The notes: generated from the letters alone by a model not told the origin. A stretch of 64,000 nucleotides of DNA from Helopsaltes ochotensis (GCA_013400155.1 VXBM01000056.1:713828-777827); one strand, 5' to 3'. Shown: positions 39,207-52,734, counted from the stretch's first letter. Program-made: numbers and translations.

Positions 39207-40720
39207 CTAGTAAAACTCAAACTCCAGTTAATATCCAGGAACCAGTGAAAGGTTGAGACTTGACGTATCTTGTATGACCATGTCTTGCATCTTCTTGTTC
39301 CACAAAAGACCATTTTTTAATCTCTTCATGAAGACCATCCATAGTAAGAACACTCAAGCCTTTTCAAGTAAACTCTTTTTATATTAGAAAATTGTTACGG
39401 TTTAAAATAATGTAGTAGATTGTGCTTTTAATCATTATAAGCATTGAAAGCTGAACATGCAAGTGATTCCATTTATTTTATAAATATTTTGGACTAGTTT
39501 TTCCAAGAGCATCAAGAAATGAGTGAGACTACTCAAAACTTTTAGGAAACACCCCTCATTGAGTCAACCAAATGACTTTTAATTCTGATCTATAATGACA
39601 GGTTCTTCAAAGGAGGATATTAGAGCAGAATTCTCCAGTCTACTATCATTCAAGATGGTGTCACACTCCTCTGATAACATATTTTTCATAGGCAATTGGA
39701 ATTACATGGGACAGACGGTACACAAATAAAACAACTGAAATCAGAAAACACAGTCCTGAACATTTCACAGATTTTATGCTTTCACTATACTTTACTATCT
39801 ATATATAAGTTGCCTTTACTAAGCAACCATTTTCCCTATAAAAATGAAATGAGAAGAGGGATCTTTTCATGAGCTTTTCAAGTGAGGCTGAACACAGTAT
39901 TTGGATGTTCAAGAACAAAGATACAGGAACTGGTTTTTTCCCCAACTGATTCTGTGACTTAACATGATTTAAAAACTGTCACACTAAATCAGTGTTTTCA
40001 GTTACTCAATTATTTATCCTGTAGGAATCTGGCCCACCAAGACTGAGATTGTTTTGAAAGTCTTTGGCCCTGGAGATGCTGCCTTGTTTACAACTCCAGA
40101 AAGTGCTATGCAGAAACGCCACAAAAATTTTACTTATCCCCAAACTTCAGCTGGACAACTCTTCTAGATGTAAAGAATCTTTTTCGCAGCTATTTCAGTT
40201 GCTAAGTCTAAAATGCTGTTTACCTTATTTCCTAAGGCAAAGATACTAAAAGTTTTCCTTGCTGCATTTTTCAAAACAAAGAAACAAATCTTCAAAAGTT
40301 ACCTAGCTAAGAAACCTTTTTGTATTTTTTTCTAATCTCAGCAATTTGCAGTTTTCTTTCCAGTCTGGCACCTACCCTTCCAGTTTAATCTACACACATT
40401 TTATTAGGTTTCCCTGTCAGTGTCTTGACTAACACCAAAATACTTAACATACACTCCTTCAGCATCCAGAAGGTCTTTTCCCCATCATAAAATTAGATTT
40501 GACACATTTCATGCTGCCTTTGTGGTTTACAAATATGCCCTAATAGCTCAGACCACTGTAAAAAGCCCTCTAGGGTATGGTTATACACTTAGTGTACAAC
40601 CCACTTCAGGAGAATTCACTAATCCTCATGCACATAGAACTGAGAAAGAGTAGAGAGGAGTGGCTTAATTTTTTTGTCTACTGACGTAGTAACAATCCTC
40701 TTTCCACATTGCAATCTTAC

Positions 40721-40810
40721 CTGTTCTATTCTCATTCTAGAATAACTTCCAATGCAGTTGTTGCTGTTTAACTTGTAAAGGGTATTACAGATAAAATTGT
40801 GTAATGAATT
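40721..40810 (-). CDS. CFAP20DC: Probable CFAP20DC exon, 30 codons
   Basis: 90 bp with both ends in phase 0. The acceptor GTTGTTTCCTTCAG|AAT is strong and the donor ACAG|GTAAGA is strong. The translation begins NSLHNFICNTLYKLNSNN and ends SRMRIEQ. No homology is remembered for this stretch; support comes from the pair of strong splice sites, the open frame and a phase matching the downstream 38080 exon. The phase does not match the upstream 43138 exon. Confidence 0.55.
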
Positions 40811-43137
40811 CTGAAGGAAACAACCTGATGAATCACTTGCTTTTTAAGTTAATTTTGAATGAAGTATCAAAACATGGAAAAGAAATCTCAGAGTAACGGT
40901 TTTTGTCAAGTGTTTAGAAAACATGAGGCAATTAGAGCCTTAAACTCCTGACTTCTACTCCTGGCTCTATCTCAGACATCCAGAAATTTCTTACACTTTA
41001 GTCACAATTATAATGCCTTGCCCAGACCAAAAGGAGTTCAGAAATATAAAGAGGTACTTTAAAATGATTACTATCTATATAATATTAGCCTGAATATTCT
41101 GCCTTTTTAGTCTAAGCCACCCTGTAAATAACTACATTAATTTCCAGAGTTGTGGAAGAAATACACTTGAGTTAGGAATAAGTCAAACCCAAACATTCAT
41201 TTGCATAGCACAGTACTTATTCTTACTGAATTATCCAGGGGGAAGACAGAAAAGTATGTATGATTTGAAGATGACATTTTATGCTGGCTACAGAGTTCAG
41301 CAACTCCTGTAACCTGTAGACAGTGTAGCACTTTTTCAATAGTCCACAAGTGAAAAATATAGGGTATTTTGGACCAAACAAAATCCCATTACCTCTCCAA
41401 CAAAAACTATACTAGAATTTAACTCATAATTTCCATGTCAATTGTAATGAATTTGGAGTATATTCTGAGTAAAATATGCAAACTACTATGTAATCACAAT
41501 ATTGCAGCAAACAACATAAATGCAAGTATGATCACCTTAACATCTAATTAGCTTTTACACAGTTAGACTTATGCTAAAGCTTGTAATCGCAGCCTAACAT
41601 TATAATGAAGGTTTCAGCATTGAGTAAATAAGATTGGCATAAACAATGTTTATTCATTTTATTTCTTCTCACAAGTCAAGTTTATCCCACTTTGGAAGAA
41701 GTCCAGAAGAAAGCCTAGAAGAGGACTTTCCTGATGAAGAAGTTGCTCATAGGAAGTTCTTCAGAAAAAATAAATCCAGTACTGGATAAAGAAATCATTA
41801 AGTTATCTACATTAAATTAGATAACTTCTTATATTGAAAAGAAACTCAAATCTGCAGACTGAGAGTGACAACAGTGACAGGCAATGAAAATATGGGGAAA
41901 AAATGTTTTAGAACCATACCCTACAAACTCACATAATGCATTTATCTGCCTGTACACACAATTAAGATTATAAAGAAACAGTTTTCATTTTTTCAAATGC
42001 AAACAGCAGAAGAACAGAGTTTACACATATCTTTCTTCCTCAGTTCTCTGTCTCTGAATTTATAAGAGGGCATTTAGACATGCCAGTCTACTGCCCTAAG
42101 GCTTTTTGTATCATTTATATTTTCATAAAATAACAAGTGTTGATCAATTTTTTTTAAAATTCTGGCACTGGATAGGGGTTCTGGTGTTCTAGATGAAAAC
42201 CAAGTTAAGATAGTGATTCCTGCCCCAGAGTTCTAAAAAGTCAGATAAATAGTAAGGAATTAAAAAATTCTCCGGAAGAATTCTCTATTTGCCTGAACAT
42301 CTTGCATCATTTTCAGTCAAATTATGCAACCCATAATAGCAATTATGGATTATTGAAACTCCCAGAATATATAATCACTTCTAAATATCCCCAAAGAATA
42401 AACACAAAAGAAATCACTCACAATATGAAGGAAAAATCTTGTTGGTCAATTTGAGCACACTTCAGTAGTCCAACCACTTTTCAAAATGGTGCCTATTCCT
42501 TCTAATAAAAAGTAACACTACTTTTTCATAGAGACATGGGATACTTTTGCCACAACAATGCAATTCCCAGACCCACACAGGAGAAATTGATTGACACAGT
42601 ATGATAAAAAAATCCACACTTTTTGGCAGACGGGTGAGAAAAGAAAAAAACCCAAAACATAACCTGAGGTGTCTTTTTGTGAATAAGAAAAGAAATAAAT
42701 CACCACTGAACTCCATAAACAAAACAACCCTTCCCCCCTCCCCTCCCGATATTACATAGGTACTGTAGTTAATACTCATATAAAACTCATATCTAGGAGA
42801 AGTAAAATTTCTTGTACATTTCATATTTGAAGTCTTTGGTGTTAAATTTATTAGGGATTTAAAGAATAAATTATTTTTAGTTCTTTTCTTTTAATCATGA
42901 GAGCATGGAATTTTTCTTTTGATATTCATTCACTACTCTGGTACTCTGCTTAATCCTGCAAATCTTTATCAATGCTTAAAAGCTATTCTGTTGCAGGGTG
43001 CTTGATTTCCATAATCCCCCACAACACAGACATTTATTTTTTATGTGAACTGCTTTTGGGTCCTTTGAAATTTACAACAGAGAGTCCCTTACACCACATA
43101 GAATGAAATGTAAAATAACATAAAATGAGTACCATAC
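40811..43137 (-). other. CFAP20DC intron that should contain a missed exon
   Basis: 2.3 kb. The flanking exons disagree in phase (1 out, 0 in), so an exon of length 2 mod 3 is expected here unless a weak donor near 43134 is used. Scanning minus-strand donors by eye gave only poor options, such as a 14-nt candidate ending GAG|GTAATG near 41392. On the plus strand, 41646-41789 is an acidic open frame. Confidence 0.6.
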
Positions 43138-43281
43138 CACTGGTTATCTCCCATGTGGGTTTGGCTGCATTTTTTGGAGATAATCTATGACTGTTTTGAT
43201 CCGGTGATGGTACTTGTGATGAGGTGAGCTGAAAATCTGCTTCTCCACTCACAGATGTTTTCTGAGTCTGAATTTCAGGGT
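43138..43281 (-). CDS. CFAP20DC: CFAP20DC exon: disordered middle region
   Basis: 144 bp, phase 1 in and apparently phase 1 out. It begins DPEIQTQKTSVSGEADF and ends AKPTWEITS. The acceptor GCATTTCAG|AC has a good tract; the donor is AGTG|GTATGG. The incoming phase fits the exon at 43.9 kb exactly. The outgoing phase does not fit the next supported exon (40810, phase 0), so an exon of length 2 mod 3 lies between them, or a weaker donor four bases further on is used (GTATG|GTACTC, phase 0). Confidence 0.8.
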
Positions 43282-43796
43282 CTGAAATGCAATCCAGAAA
43301 TGAAATGACTGTGAAGACTCATATTGTGTTCAAATGGGGCATTGTACTGGGATGCAAACATCTTCTAAACAGCATGGAAATCTTGCAGGAACAGGGCAGC
43401 TACAAAGAAGACAAAATTTAACTCTAGGTATGGAAGAAGAGCAAGCCATAGTAATTAGAAAAAGCAGGTCTGCAAAACAATCAAGCACCACTACAGCAGC
43501 TCAGTTATTTTCACAGCATGAGGAAAAAGGAGCACATGTATAAATTGTGGCTAGTGCCAGCAGGTGATGATCCCTGGGTCAATCAGTTAAATTACAAATA
43601 GCTGCAGAGAGAATGAGCATTTATTCACGCTCATATAGGAGAATAAGTCATGATTTAATGAATCAATCAATTCAGTAATTAATTAAGTAGATAAAGGATT
43701 AGAAAAACAAAGAATTAAGTCCTAGATTCAAAGGCACAATCATGGAAAATTTTGGCAGTTTGAGAAGTCTACATATTCTTTGCTTTATACTCTTAC
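43282..43796 (-). other. CFAP20DC intron
   Basis: 0.5 kb intron; nothing recognised. Confidence 0.8.
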
Positions 43797-43971
43797 CATT
43801 TTGATATTCATTTGTAGTTGTTTGAGGAGTATTTCTTTTGCCTCCTTGATCTAAAGTATCATTGCATGGCCAGACTGGTAGCTCCAATCTCTCAATATCT
43901 GGTACGGATTCAGTTGGCATTGCTGAATTTTGAAGTTGGCGTGACATTTTGCTACCCAAGGTCTTTGTTAC
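43797..43971 (-). CDS. CFAP20DC: CFAP20DC exon: disordered middle region
   Basis: 175 bp, phase 0 in and phase 1 out. It begins VTKTLGSKMSRQLQNSA and continues to ERLELPVWPCNDTLDQGG, ending TTTNEYQN. The acceptor is TCTTTCAAG|GTAAC and the donor is AATG|GTAAGA. Ser/Thr/Asn-rich and probably disordered. The phase agrees with both neighbours, which is the main support, since this part of the protein is poorly conserved. Confidence 0.85.
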
Positions 43972-45138
43972 CTTGAAAGACATTATTTCTTGATGAAAGA
44001 CAAAAATACAACAGCTTTCAAAATACTCAGAGGTAAAACACACACTATGAATTACACTTCTTTTCCAAATATGTATTTCCAAATCTTTTTTTAAACACTA
44101 TCTTTTCAGAAACTTCATGGTAGGCTCTATTCAGTGTGGTATCTTCAATCTTTACAGTCAAGTAGCAGGCAGAGGTTTTTTTTTCACTGAGTGAATGGAA
44201 CAACGGAAAGAAAAGGGAAAAAAAATTAGAATTCACTATCAGAATAAAAGGTCTAAAAGTTGTAGTTATTCTAGGCCTCAGGAGTCTTTTCTTCTTCAGA
44301 GAGAAATATAATTTTACATCTTGACTTTCAAGTGACTTCCTACAGAAGAGTTGATTGGATCCCTTATTCTTAGTTAAACTGAAAACTGTAGTTCTGATAA
44401 GATTCCAAAAACTTGCATATTTATTGCTGGCAGACAGGGATCAGGTGTTTTCCCTGGCATTTTAATTGATAGCATCACATGAGCTACTATGAGGCTGACT
44501 ATCAGAGCATCCCAAAATGTAACTTCTGCTCTGTATTACAGCTCTCATAAGGAAAAATATTTACACACACACATACAAACATGCACAGAGAGAAATTTCA
44601 GCAGTCCAGAACAAAAAATTCAGAAAAGTAACAATGATAACAAATCACAGAGTAATTTCAGTAGAAAGAGGCATCTTTATGTCTGATGCTGAAATTATAT
44701 CAGCCTGTTTCATTCAAGTTTTGATGTCTTCAGATATTTTGAAATTCTCCTATCTCTTGTGACTCTGTTGCAGTACTGAACCACTTCTTTGTAACATTTA
44801 GTCAGAGCCTCCCTGCAATTAGGGCCTGCTGCCCTTGGCCTTTCAGGGCACCTGTTAGAAGAGGACTGGCTTCTCTACAGCCCTGCATTCATTGAAAATG
44901 GCAACTAGATTTCCCCTTAGCCTTCTCTCCTCTGGGCTCAATAAACCCATGTCCTGTGCTGGAGCCACCCACACATCTTCCTCGCCCTCCTCTGGATGGA
45001 TCTCTGGCACTGGAGGGCCATGTCCTATCACAGTTCTCTGGAGGAAGCCTCTGGAATAAACCTTTAGTTTAACTCCTCTGCTTATCAATATTTTCCTTTG
45101 CAAAAGTGCCAATGGTGTTGCTGGAATTTAGCCCTTAC
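43972..45138 (-). other. CFAP20DC intron with CR1 remnant
   Basis: 1.2 kb intron; its right third holds a degraded antisense CR1 fragment (44830-45070). Confidence 0.8.
44830..45070 (-). mobile_element. Degraded CR1 fragment, antisense to plus strand
   Basis: On plus: CCTTCTCTCCTCTGGGCTCA followed by AATAAACCCATGTCC and GCCCTCCTCTGGATGGATCT. This is the complement of the CR1 segment encoding RVQRRA..LSLEKRRLR. Old and diverged; boundaries are approximate. Confidence 0.65.
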
Positions 45139-45275
45139 CTTTCCAGGTACCTTTGCTTTGGTTCTTTTGTTTGAAGATGGAGGTGGCCCAAGGATCTTTG
45201 ACCCAAATGCAATATGTGATACATCCTGAGTTTTACCATTGCATATGTTGCCTTGGCCTCTATTACCCAAGATAC
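45139..45275 (-). CDS. CFAP20DC: CFAP20DC exon: SHIAFGSKILGPPP segment
   Basis: 137 bp, phase 1 in and phase 0 out. The key conserved piece is QDVSHIAFGSKILGPPPSS, which I recognise as a near-invariant motif of CFAP20DC just after the linker exon. A basic stretch follows (NKRTKAKVPGK). The acceptor is TTAACTTAG|GT and the donor is AAG|GTAAGG, a strong site. It lies immediately next to a weak antisense CR1 remnant at 44.8-45.07 kb. Confidence 0.93.
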
Positions 45276-48200
45276 CTAAGTTAAGAAAATTAAGAGTTTA
45301 ATAAAAAAATTACAGTACTTACGAACAATAAAAAGTAGTATTTTTTTAGAATCAACTAAAAGAAAAGGATTATGAATACTAAACATGGATAAAAGTTATA
45401 TTCTTTTAAAATGCACTCCCTAGAAATACAGGAATAACAAATGCACATTTTATAAAAGTGTGTCAAGATATCAGCAAGAAACTTTTGGTCTATTATAGCG
45501 ACATATTTCTAATCTTCTTGCTTTAAAGGTTTATTTAAAAATGGGTTATTTATAAACAAAAAAAATGGTTTGCTGGATTTCTTTAGAACTTCAATGAAAA
45601 CCAAACTTCTGACAGGAAGAAAAAAGAACTCTAATTAATAAATACCAGAATAAATAAATAATAACACAAAAAAGTGAAGACAAGACTGTCAAGGTATCAG
45701 TCACAGCTTAAAGAACTATTTACACGTACTCTGCTTTTTGAATTTACTGCATATACTGAATTACCAGGGCTGAGTCCTAGTATTGCAAATGCACTCTATT
45801 GCTGCTAAAATATTCTATCCTTTTCACTATTTTTTTTTACTGCTTAAACTGTAGATTTATTTTTATATGTCTTTTAAAGTAGGGAAATTGCCAACCAGTC
45901 TTCAAGACAGAAAGTAAACATGGAATGCAGGTGAATGCTCTCAAAAAATTTTTAAAAAAGAAGGACAGTAAAATGGTTACATATTAATTTTACCATTGGG
46001 GTTATAGTGCTGCATGTACTATCTATTTTCCGCTTTTATATTTCTCCAAGATTGTCAGTGAATTCTCCTTTCCAGAGCTGATAAAAATGGTATCTTCACA
46101 TTAATTTATATTTAATATTTACAATGTCCAAAGATATTTTCTTGCTACAACTTGTATTAAATTGCTATCTCAGTTTAGAGATTTGACACATTCATAAAGC
46201 AATAACATAGAAACAAAATATTTTGCTGATTCCCCTGAGCATTTTTCATAACCTTATTTCAACATCAGCTTTATTTATCATCAAGGAAATGAAAAACAGA
46301 TCATATATTACCCACCAATTTTATCATTTACTGTACTAATAAGCACAGAAGAAGCTACTTACTGCCATTACCTGACTCCTTTTTTTTTCCTGATGTGACA
46401 TTTGGTTGCTGTTAACAGCTGCCATTTCACAAGATCAGATGACCTGTTTTGGTTCAACACCAATTTCTTTTTTGCTGGCTACCTTGGGATGTTGTTAGCT
46501 TCAATTAGAAAAGCTGATTTGCATTAAAATCTCTCTTAATGACCACATTAAATGACTGCAATTAATTACCTACATCTACACATAACAGTGTGCTGATGAC
46601 ATAATGAAATAATATGTGTAATTAAAAGTGGATGATGCTAAAAATAATTTGGGCTTTTGATTATCAAATAAACAAAAAGTTTAGTGGATTAAAATAGCAT
46701 TTTCCAATTAAAATGTACCTAAACATACCAAGGCTTTCAGTTCCAAGTAGGCCAGCTTCTGAAATTTGAAAAACATGTCTGGAAGGACACATGCTATGTT
46801 CATAAAGTGGGATTAAAAAAAAGATTAAACCTTAAACTGAAGACATTTCATCTTCATGCAGGTGAGGGATGTTATCATTAATTATTTTACCATATATTCC
46901 TAAGGGCTATGTATCTTAGTAGTCCAGATGTAAAATCTGAGTCTTGTTTTAAATGAACATTAATTTTTTTCTTCTTAGATGCATCATTCACACCATTATA
47001 CTCATTTATATTTTACAGTCCCCCAGATTTTGACAATCCAGCCAAGAATTTTTTTTAATATAGTCACTAAGAAGTTTGATTATAGAGTTTCCTCTGCTAT
47101 TCCAAAGGCAAACTTATAATCCAACTGTACAACAGAACTCTTGCTTGACTACTTGTAGGGCAGTAATACTATAAAAAAAATATTTTCCCTTAATATAAAA
47201 ATGGTACTTGCTTGTAAAAAAAAGATAAATGTAATTTAAATAAGTAAATATATGAATGCTCTTTAAGCAAAAATTCAAAACTCATCTATTCATTTCAGTT
47301 GCTGTAGGACAAAGACTGCCTTTGCTAAGGAGGTATATTGAGAGAGAGCAAAAGCTAGCAACTGGAAAAAGCACCAGCATAGGCAGCTTAGTACAGATGA
47401 TGAAATCTTTATGAGTTGATTTTTCATATTCTGGTAAAAGCAGAAGAACAGAAGTTTAAAAGTAGCTTTTTTAAAAAAATTGATATCATCAAGGTTTTTG
47501 TCAGTGTTTATTTTTTTTAGGGCTTCATGAGATGGTATAGTCTTAAACTTAACCAGTAGTTATCATTCTCTGTAACCTTATTCCTTTGGTCAATACTTTG
47601 CACACGTTTCTTCAGAACATTTTAACAGAAATGGTGGAAATGATTATTCACTGAATTCAAATGCTAAGTATGAGAATCCCCAAGGCTGAGAAAGTTCTAA
47701 ACCCAGTGGAATAAAAATCTATCTTCTTTACCTACAGCACCACTTCTAAAACTGCCCATGCTGAGGAAGATGTGTTGGAAGTGAGTTCTTTATCTAATTT
47801 GCTTGCTCAGACCCACTTTGCAGCTACTTCAGCCCTACTTCCTTCCCAGATGTTCTACCAACCTGTTGTCATATGATCAAATGACTCATGAAAGGTGGTA
47901 CAGAGGAAGGGGGAAATGAAACGCTTTAGGAAGACATTGCAGTATTATATGGGTTTAATCAAAGCTTCAGCCTTGTGTCTGGTTCAGAAGCCAGTAACCA
48001 CAGAACAAAAGAGTAGAGGAAAGAGATTTCATCTGTGCATTTTTCTAAGTTCCAGTAAAAAGAAGTTTATGTACTTCTCCAGATTAAGAAGAAAATAACA
48101 ATCAAAACAACATTTTAAGAAGACTGAAATTATCAGTTCTCCATGAAGGACATGAATCAGAGCATCTCATTTAAAATCCATTATAACTCGCATTTTAAAG

Positions 48201-50671
48201 AAGGGCTTGCACATATTCCAGGATATTTAATGTTGTTACTTTTGTTCTGGATCTACAGAACAACTTTTTTTTATAGAGAGTACAGATCAGTTAAGTATAC
48301 ATGCAACTGAATTTACAAACCCAGTAATATCCTGGTCATAAGGAAATCATATTTTTGATATGTTTACAATTCTAATCAATGTAATTTAGTGACATGTTAG
48401 TAAAAAATATCACTTTTTTCCTACATTGATTTATTTTCTCATTGGAATTGTACCTGATGTCTTCAAAACTCAAAAAACTGATTAACATCCCCCCCAACTT
48501 ATTTTCTTCAACTACAAAGCAACGTGTCAATAGCTGAAAATTTTATTTCATTCTTTACATAGTTCCATGAAGACCGCTACCTCTTATAAATAATTTTACA
48601 ACTTCAGATTTCCAATAATGAACATAAATAATCTATGTTTCTCTCTACTGCTGTTCTTTAATGATGATCAATCTCTTTACAACATTGTTTAAAGAGATAA
48701 TCAGTACTTTGAATCAAGACAATAAGGACTGTAAATATATTTGCCTTGGTGAAATTCTGCTGTTGACTTTCCTGCAGGTAGGAAGCAATACACTGTTTTG
48801 AAGCAAAATAGCAGCTTTACTAAAAAGTTCTCAATTGTCTGACCCAAGTCTATTTAAGTAATTTCACATCTTGGCATTTGTATCTACAAATCAGTTTCTA
48901 CTTATTCTTGGCTTACAGATTTATTCAAGCAGACATTGCCAACTTAAACACAAAAACACAGGAAATGCTAGTCTAGAATAGGCCAATAATCTCTCTAAGA
49001 TTCATTTTAAAAGCCAAAATAGCTTCAGAAATAGCACAAGATAATTCAGTATCGAATTTTAAAATCATCTGCCTTCAACACAGTTCTTAGAGTAGGGTTG
49101 GAAAAACTTGGAAGTACAAAATTAAATTTTCTCTTCACATTTTTACTGCTACTAAATTCAACATTACTGTTACCCATATAAATTGCCAACAGCTTTTGGA
49201 ATCATATCAATTTCTTTATCAGCCTCTTTTAGCAGAAGATTCCATAGTTTAATCATATTCTGTTTAACATAGCATTTTCTTTTATGAGTTTTTAATTTTC
49301 AACTGCATCACCACATCAAATGATGTCTTGTTTTTTCACCATGAAATAAGAAAAACAGTTTTTATTGAACGTCCTTTGTATCACTGGTTACTTTATAAAT
49401 GCCGTTATATAAATTTTTAATGTTTTCAGCATATTTTATGTGAGAGATTTTCATTCATGCTGCTCCTCTCTGAATCACTTCTTGGTCTGTAAGGTATTTT
49501 CTGAGATGGTTTAACTGATAATGTTTAAAGTATTTCAGATAATAATGCAAAAATGATTTAAAGGTTTGATACCTTTTTCATTTCCTATGAATTTGAATTT
49601 CCTGCTACTTAGTTTTTTGAAACATATTAAAATCTGAACGTTCTACTGAGCTGTATCTATGGTGATGATAACCTGACTGCCTTGATTCATTTAATTTTGA
49701 TCCTTTAAAGCTTAACTGTAGTTATCATTTCTCCCAAATGTACAATCCTTTGCATTTGGGAAAGCTAGATTTTAGGTGATGTCATGTTCAACATTTACCC
49801 CATACAGTGGTCCCTAGACCATAATTTCTGAACACAGTAGCCACAAGATATAAAACCAGTAAACCGAACACCTTGCTTTGAAAACTGTGATATTTCCTGC
49901 ATGTTACCTGCTCCGTTTTTCAGGAAAAAGTAAATATCAGGCTGCCCATCTTACAAGTTTAAAACCTTCTGAAGCCCCACTCTTTACTAAACCAGTATTT
50001 GTATCATAACAGAATTTTGCTCCCCTGTTACTCATTTCTCTATTGAGATTTTTGGCAACTATAATAAACAATATGGAGACTAGAACAAAAACTTTCGAGG
50101 TCTCCTGCTGTTAGCCTTCAGCAGTAACAATGGTTTAAATTTAATCCTTTCTTTGCCTTCTCTCAGCTTTTATCCAAGCCAATAGCTTGTATCGTAGCAC
50201 ATGGATGCCCAGCTTCTTTAATAAATCTCTCCTATGCAATGCTGCCAAAGTCTAAATTATAGGGTTCATTATTTTGTAGCTTAAAGAAACATTCAGATAA
50301 CTCCAATAAGACAAGATTTCTTTTTTCAGAGTATAAGCATGGTCTTATTGCCAGAAAAGTTTCATAGATGTGAACATACTTTAAAAAGAAGTGTAACAAC
50401 TTCACTGTACAGTGCTTCAATGTACATTCATATAACATCTCAAATATTGTTATAAATCTCATGCTTGAATTAGAATTTTTCAAGCTCCACACAGATCTCA
50501 AACTATAGAACAGACATGTGTCTATGTGCTTGTGGCACCACAGGTGTGCAGGAGTTGTCATGTTTCATTTTATGACATTGGCATTCTTAACATGGACATT
50601 TACAGAACAATCAATTGTTTGTACACATAATGTATCAATTGTATTCACAGTATTTTAATACAACAGAATAC
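45276..50671 (-). other. CFAP20DC intron
   Basis: 5.4 kb AT-rich intron. I see no LINE, LTR or additional exon that I can support. Confidence 0.75.
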
Positions 50672-50830
50672 CTGTGTCTTGCACTGCATTTTCCCTACAT
50701 TTTATTTCTGGCTTCTGAATTTCATCGATATTCAGCACTTGTGTAACTTGTGGGACATCAGAATTGAGTTGGCAGGTTGGAGGAATATTATCTGAGGCCT
50801 CATATGGCCCAGGTGTGACAATGCACGTAC
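50672..50830 (-). CDS. CFAP20DC: CFAP20DC exon: linker after CFAP20 domain
   Basis: 159 bp, phase 1 in and phase 1 out. The translation includes PYEASDNIPPTCQLNSD followed by VPQVTQVLNIDEIQKPE, matching the conserved post-domain segment of CFAP20DC (IPxxCQLxxDVPxVTQxLN, from memory of the family). The acceptor is TGATTCTAG|GT and the donor is ACAG|GTATTC. No structured domain is apparent; it looks like a conserved linear interaction segment next to the folded domain. Confidence 0.93.
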
Positions 50831-52026
50831 CTAGAATCAAAAAACATGGGCTTTATTTCATGACACTGTGGAATTCAATTTGACATATTATTTGGTAGAT
50901 TACATATACTTTAGTTCTTATGGCTATAAAAACTGAATAGATTACGGTAATTTGAAAAATTTGCTGCAATTGGTCACTTTCTATTGCAAATTTTAAAATT
51001 ATACTGTGTATATTTTTAGGCCAAAAATTTTGAATACAGCTAAAGAAATATACACTTATGGCTGGAATAGCCATAGAAAAACAACTTCTTTGATTTGTCA
51101 AGAGAGCAAACAAAACAATCACTAAATACCTTTTTTTTAAAAATACCTTTTTTAAAATTTTCATTAAAACTCAGCTTTAATTGTAACACTGATACAGTGA
51201 TTTTCAGACAAAATGAACAGCTAAATATGGTATTCACATCGGTGAGACGGAAGTAGGAAAGAAGTCCCATATATGCAAATAAAGAATTTAACAAGCTTTA
51301 ATTCCAAACTTTGGACACCATTACACTTTCATGATAAACTAAAAAGCTGTCAATCTATGCATTCTTGTGACACCAGGCACCAGCAGAACATGAACTGATT
51401 ATCTCTGCCTTCCCTTTGATAACCAATATAGACTGAGTTTATGAAAGCTGCTCTCTACAAAGTAACTACTCCATATCAGAACCATTCCTGAGGTTACAAT
51501 GCAGATTCATTCCAAATTTTAGAAGGCTTGAGTACAATAAGCTAATGAATTAGCCTATTTTCCAAGGAAAAGAAGAGGAAAACACAACCTGAAACCCAAA
51601 CATGAATAAGGGATCAAGTATTGAGTTTCAAATAAAAAAATTCAGATGTTGTATTTCAGTACAGGACATAATTTTTCAACCTTTTTTTTGCCAAGCCTGT
51701 ATATTATTTATCACTGTTGGGCAATACTTAGTGATAAAAACCCATACATAAGTTCTGCATCACTATGGAAACAAGAAACTAGGTATAGTTTAAGCTTGTA
51801 TGCTTCAGTGTCATGAGGCAGAAAAGATTAATTATTTCCTCTTCTATCTCAATGATCTCATACAGAAATAATTTCTTCCCATATGTGGTTTCTCCTTTGC
51901 ATTTACTGTCATTTTAAAAATTCAAAACATACAGTATACTTGCTACCTGAAAAGAGTAACACACATTGCGCCTTGAAATCAGTACTTCCACCACACCAAG
52001 GAGTTTGAAGCAAAGAACTCGACCCT

Positions 52027-52508
52027 TGTCCTGGTTTCTGCTGGGAAATATTTAATTTTGTTCCCAGTAGCTGGTAGAGGGCTGTGTTTTCGATTTGGCA
52101 CGCGACCAGTGCTGATAACATGTTGATGTGTCAGTTGTTGTTCAGCTCCCCAAGCTGCCCTGAGCAGGGGCACAAGAAGCTGGGAGGGGACACAGCCAGG
52201 ACAGTTGACCCTAACAGACCCAAGGGATATTCCAGACCACATGGCAGTGTGCCCAGCATATCAACTAGAGGGAGGCTGATTGGGGGAGCTGCTGGTGGTA
52301 AACAAACAATGCAAATGAGAAACAACTGTCTTTCTTGGGTTTTATTTATCTTTTTTTCTTTTCCCTTGTCATTACAGTATAGTACTATTAAGTGTTCTTA
52401 TCTCAACCCATACATTTTCCTACTTTCACCCTTCTGATTCTTTCCCCCATCCCACTGGGGGGAGTGGCTGTGTGGTGTGTCGTTGCTGGCCGAGGTTAAA
52501 GCATGACA
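52027..52508 (+). mobile_element. Solo LTR, avian ERVL-like
   Basis: 482 bp starting TGTCCTGGTTTCTGCTGGGA and ending GGTTAAAGCATGACA, with internal GGGAGGGGACACAGCCAGGA, a TTCTTATCTCAACCC segment and CCCATCCCACTGGGGGGAGT. These are landmarks of a widespread LTR family in songbirds and relatives. The flanks ACCCT and ACTCT match at 4 of 5 positions, consistent with a 5-bp target duplication. No internal retroviral region is present, so it is a recombined solo LTR. Confidence 0.85.
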
Positions 52509-52734
52509 ACTCTCAATACAAGTTGCAACGTCACTGCATTTAATGGAGCTCAATTAACTGGTCTAGTCATTCTGAGAGGGAAAAAGCTTTATCAAAGAGT
52601 AATTTTTATCTGAAACTTAATTAATAATAACAAAAAATCTTACTATATTTTTTCTTTAATTGAGTATGAAGTATAGCATCATTTTAATTCAGCCGAACCT
52701 TCAGTTGTAATGAAAATTTAAGATCGGTCTAGAG

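Larger units (their letters stand above)
38081..40720 (-). other. CFAP20DC intron with three microexon candidates
   Basis: 2.6 kb AT-rich DNA; no transposon recognised. The three phase-0 microexon candidates (39.2, 39.1, 38.6 kb) lie here. Confidence 0.6.

Noticed and set aside
42462..42824. 120-codon minus ORF in the intron with the missing exon
   Set aside because: The translation is Phe/Leu/Tyr-rich with no usable splice sites in the needed phase; it looks like chance in T-rich sequence.
52084..52437. 117-codon plus ORF and minus ORFs over 52 kb
   Set aside because: They lie within the solo LTR and reflect no retroviral gene.
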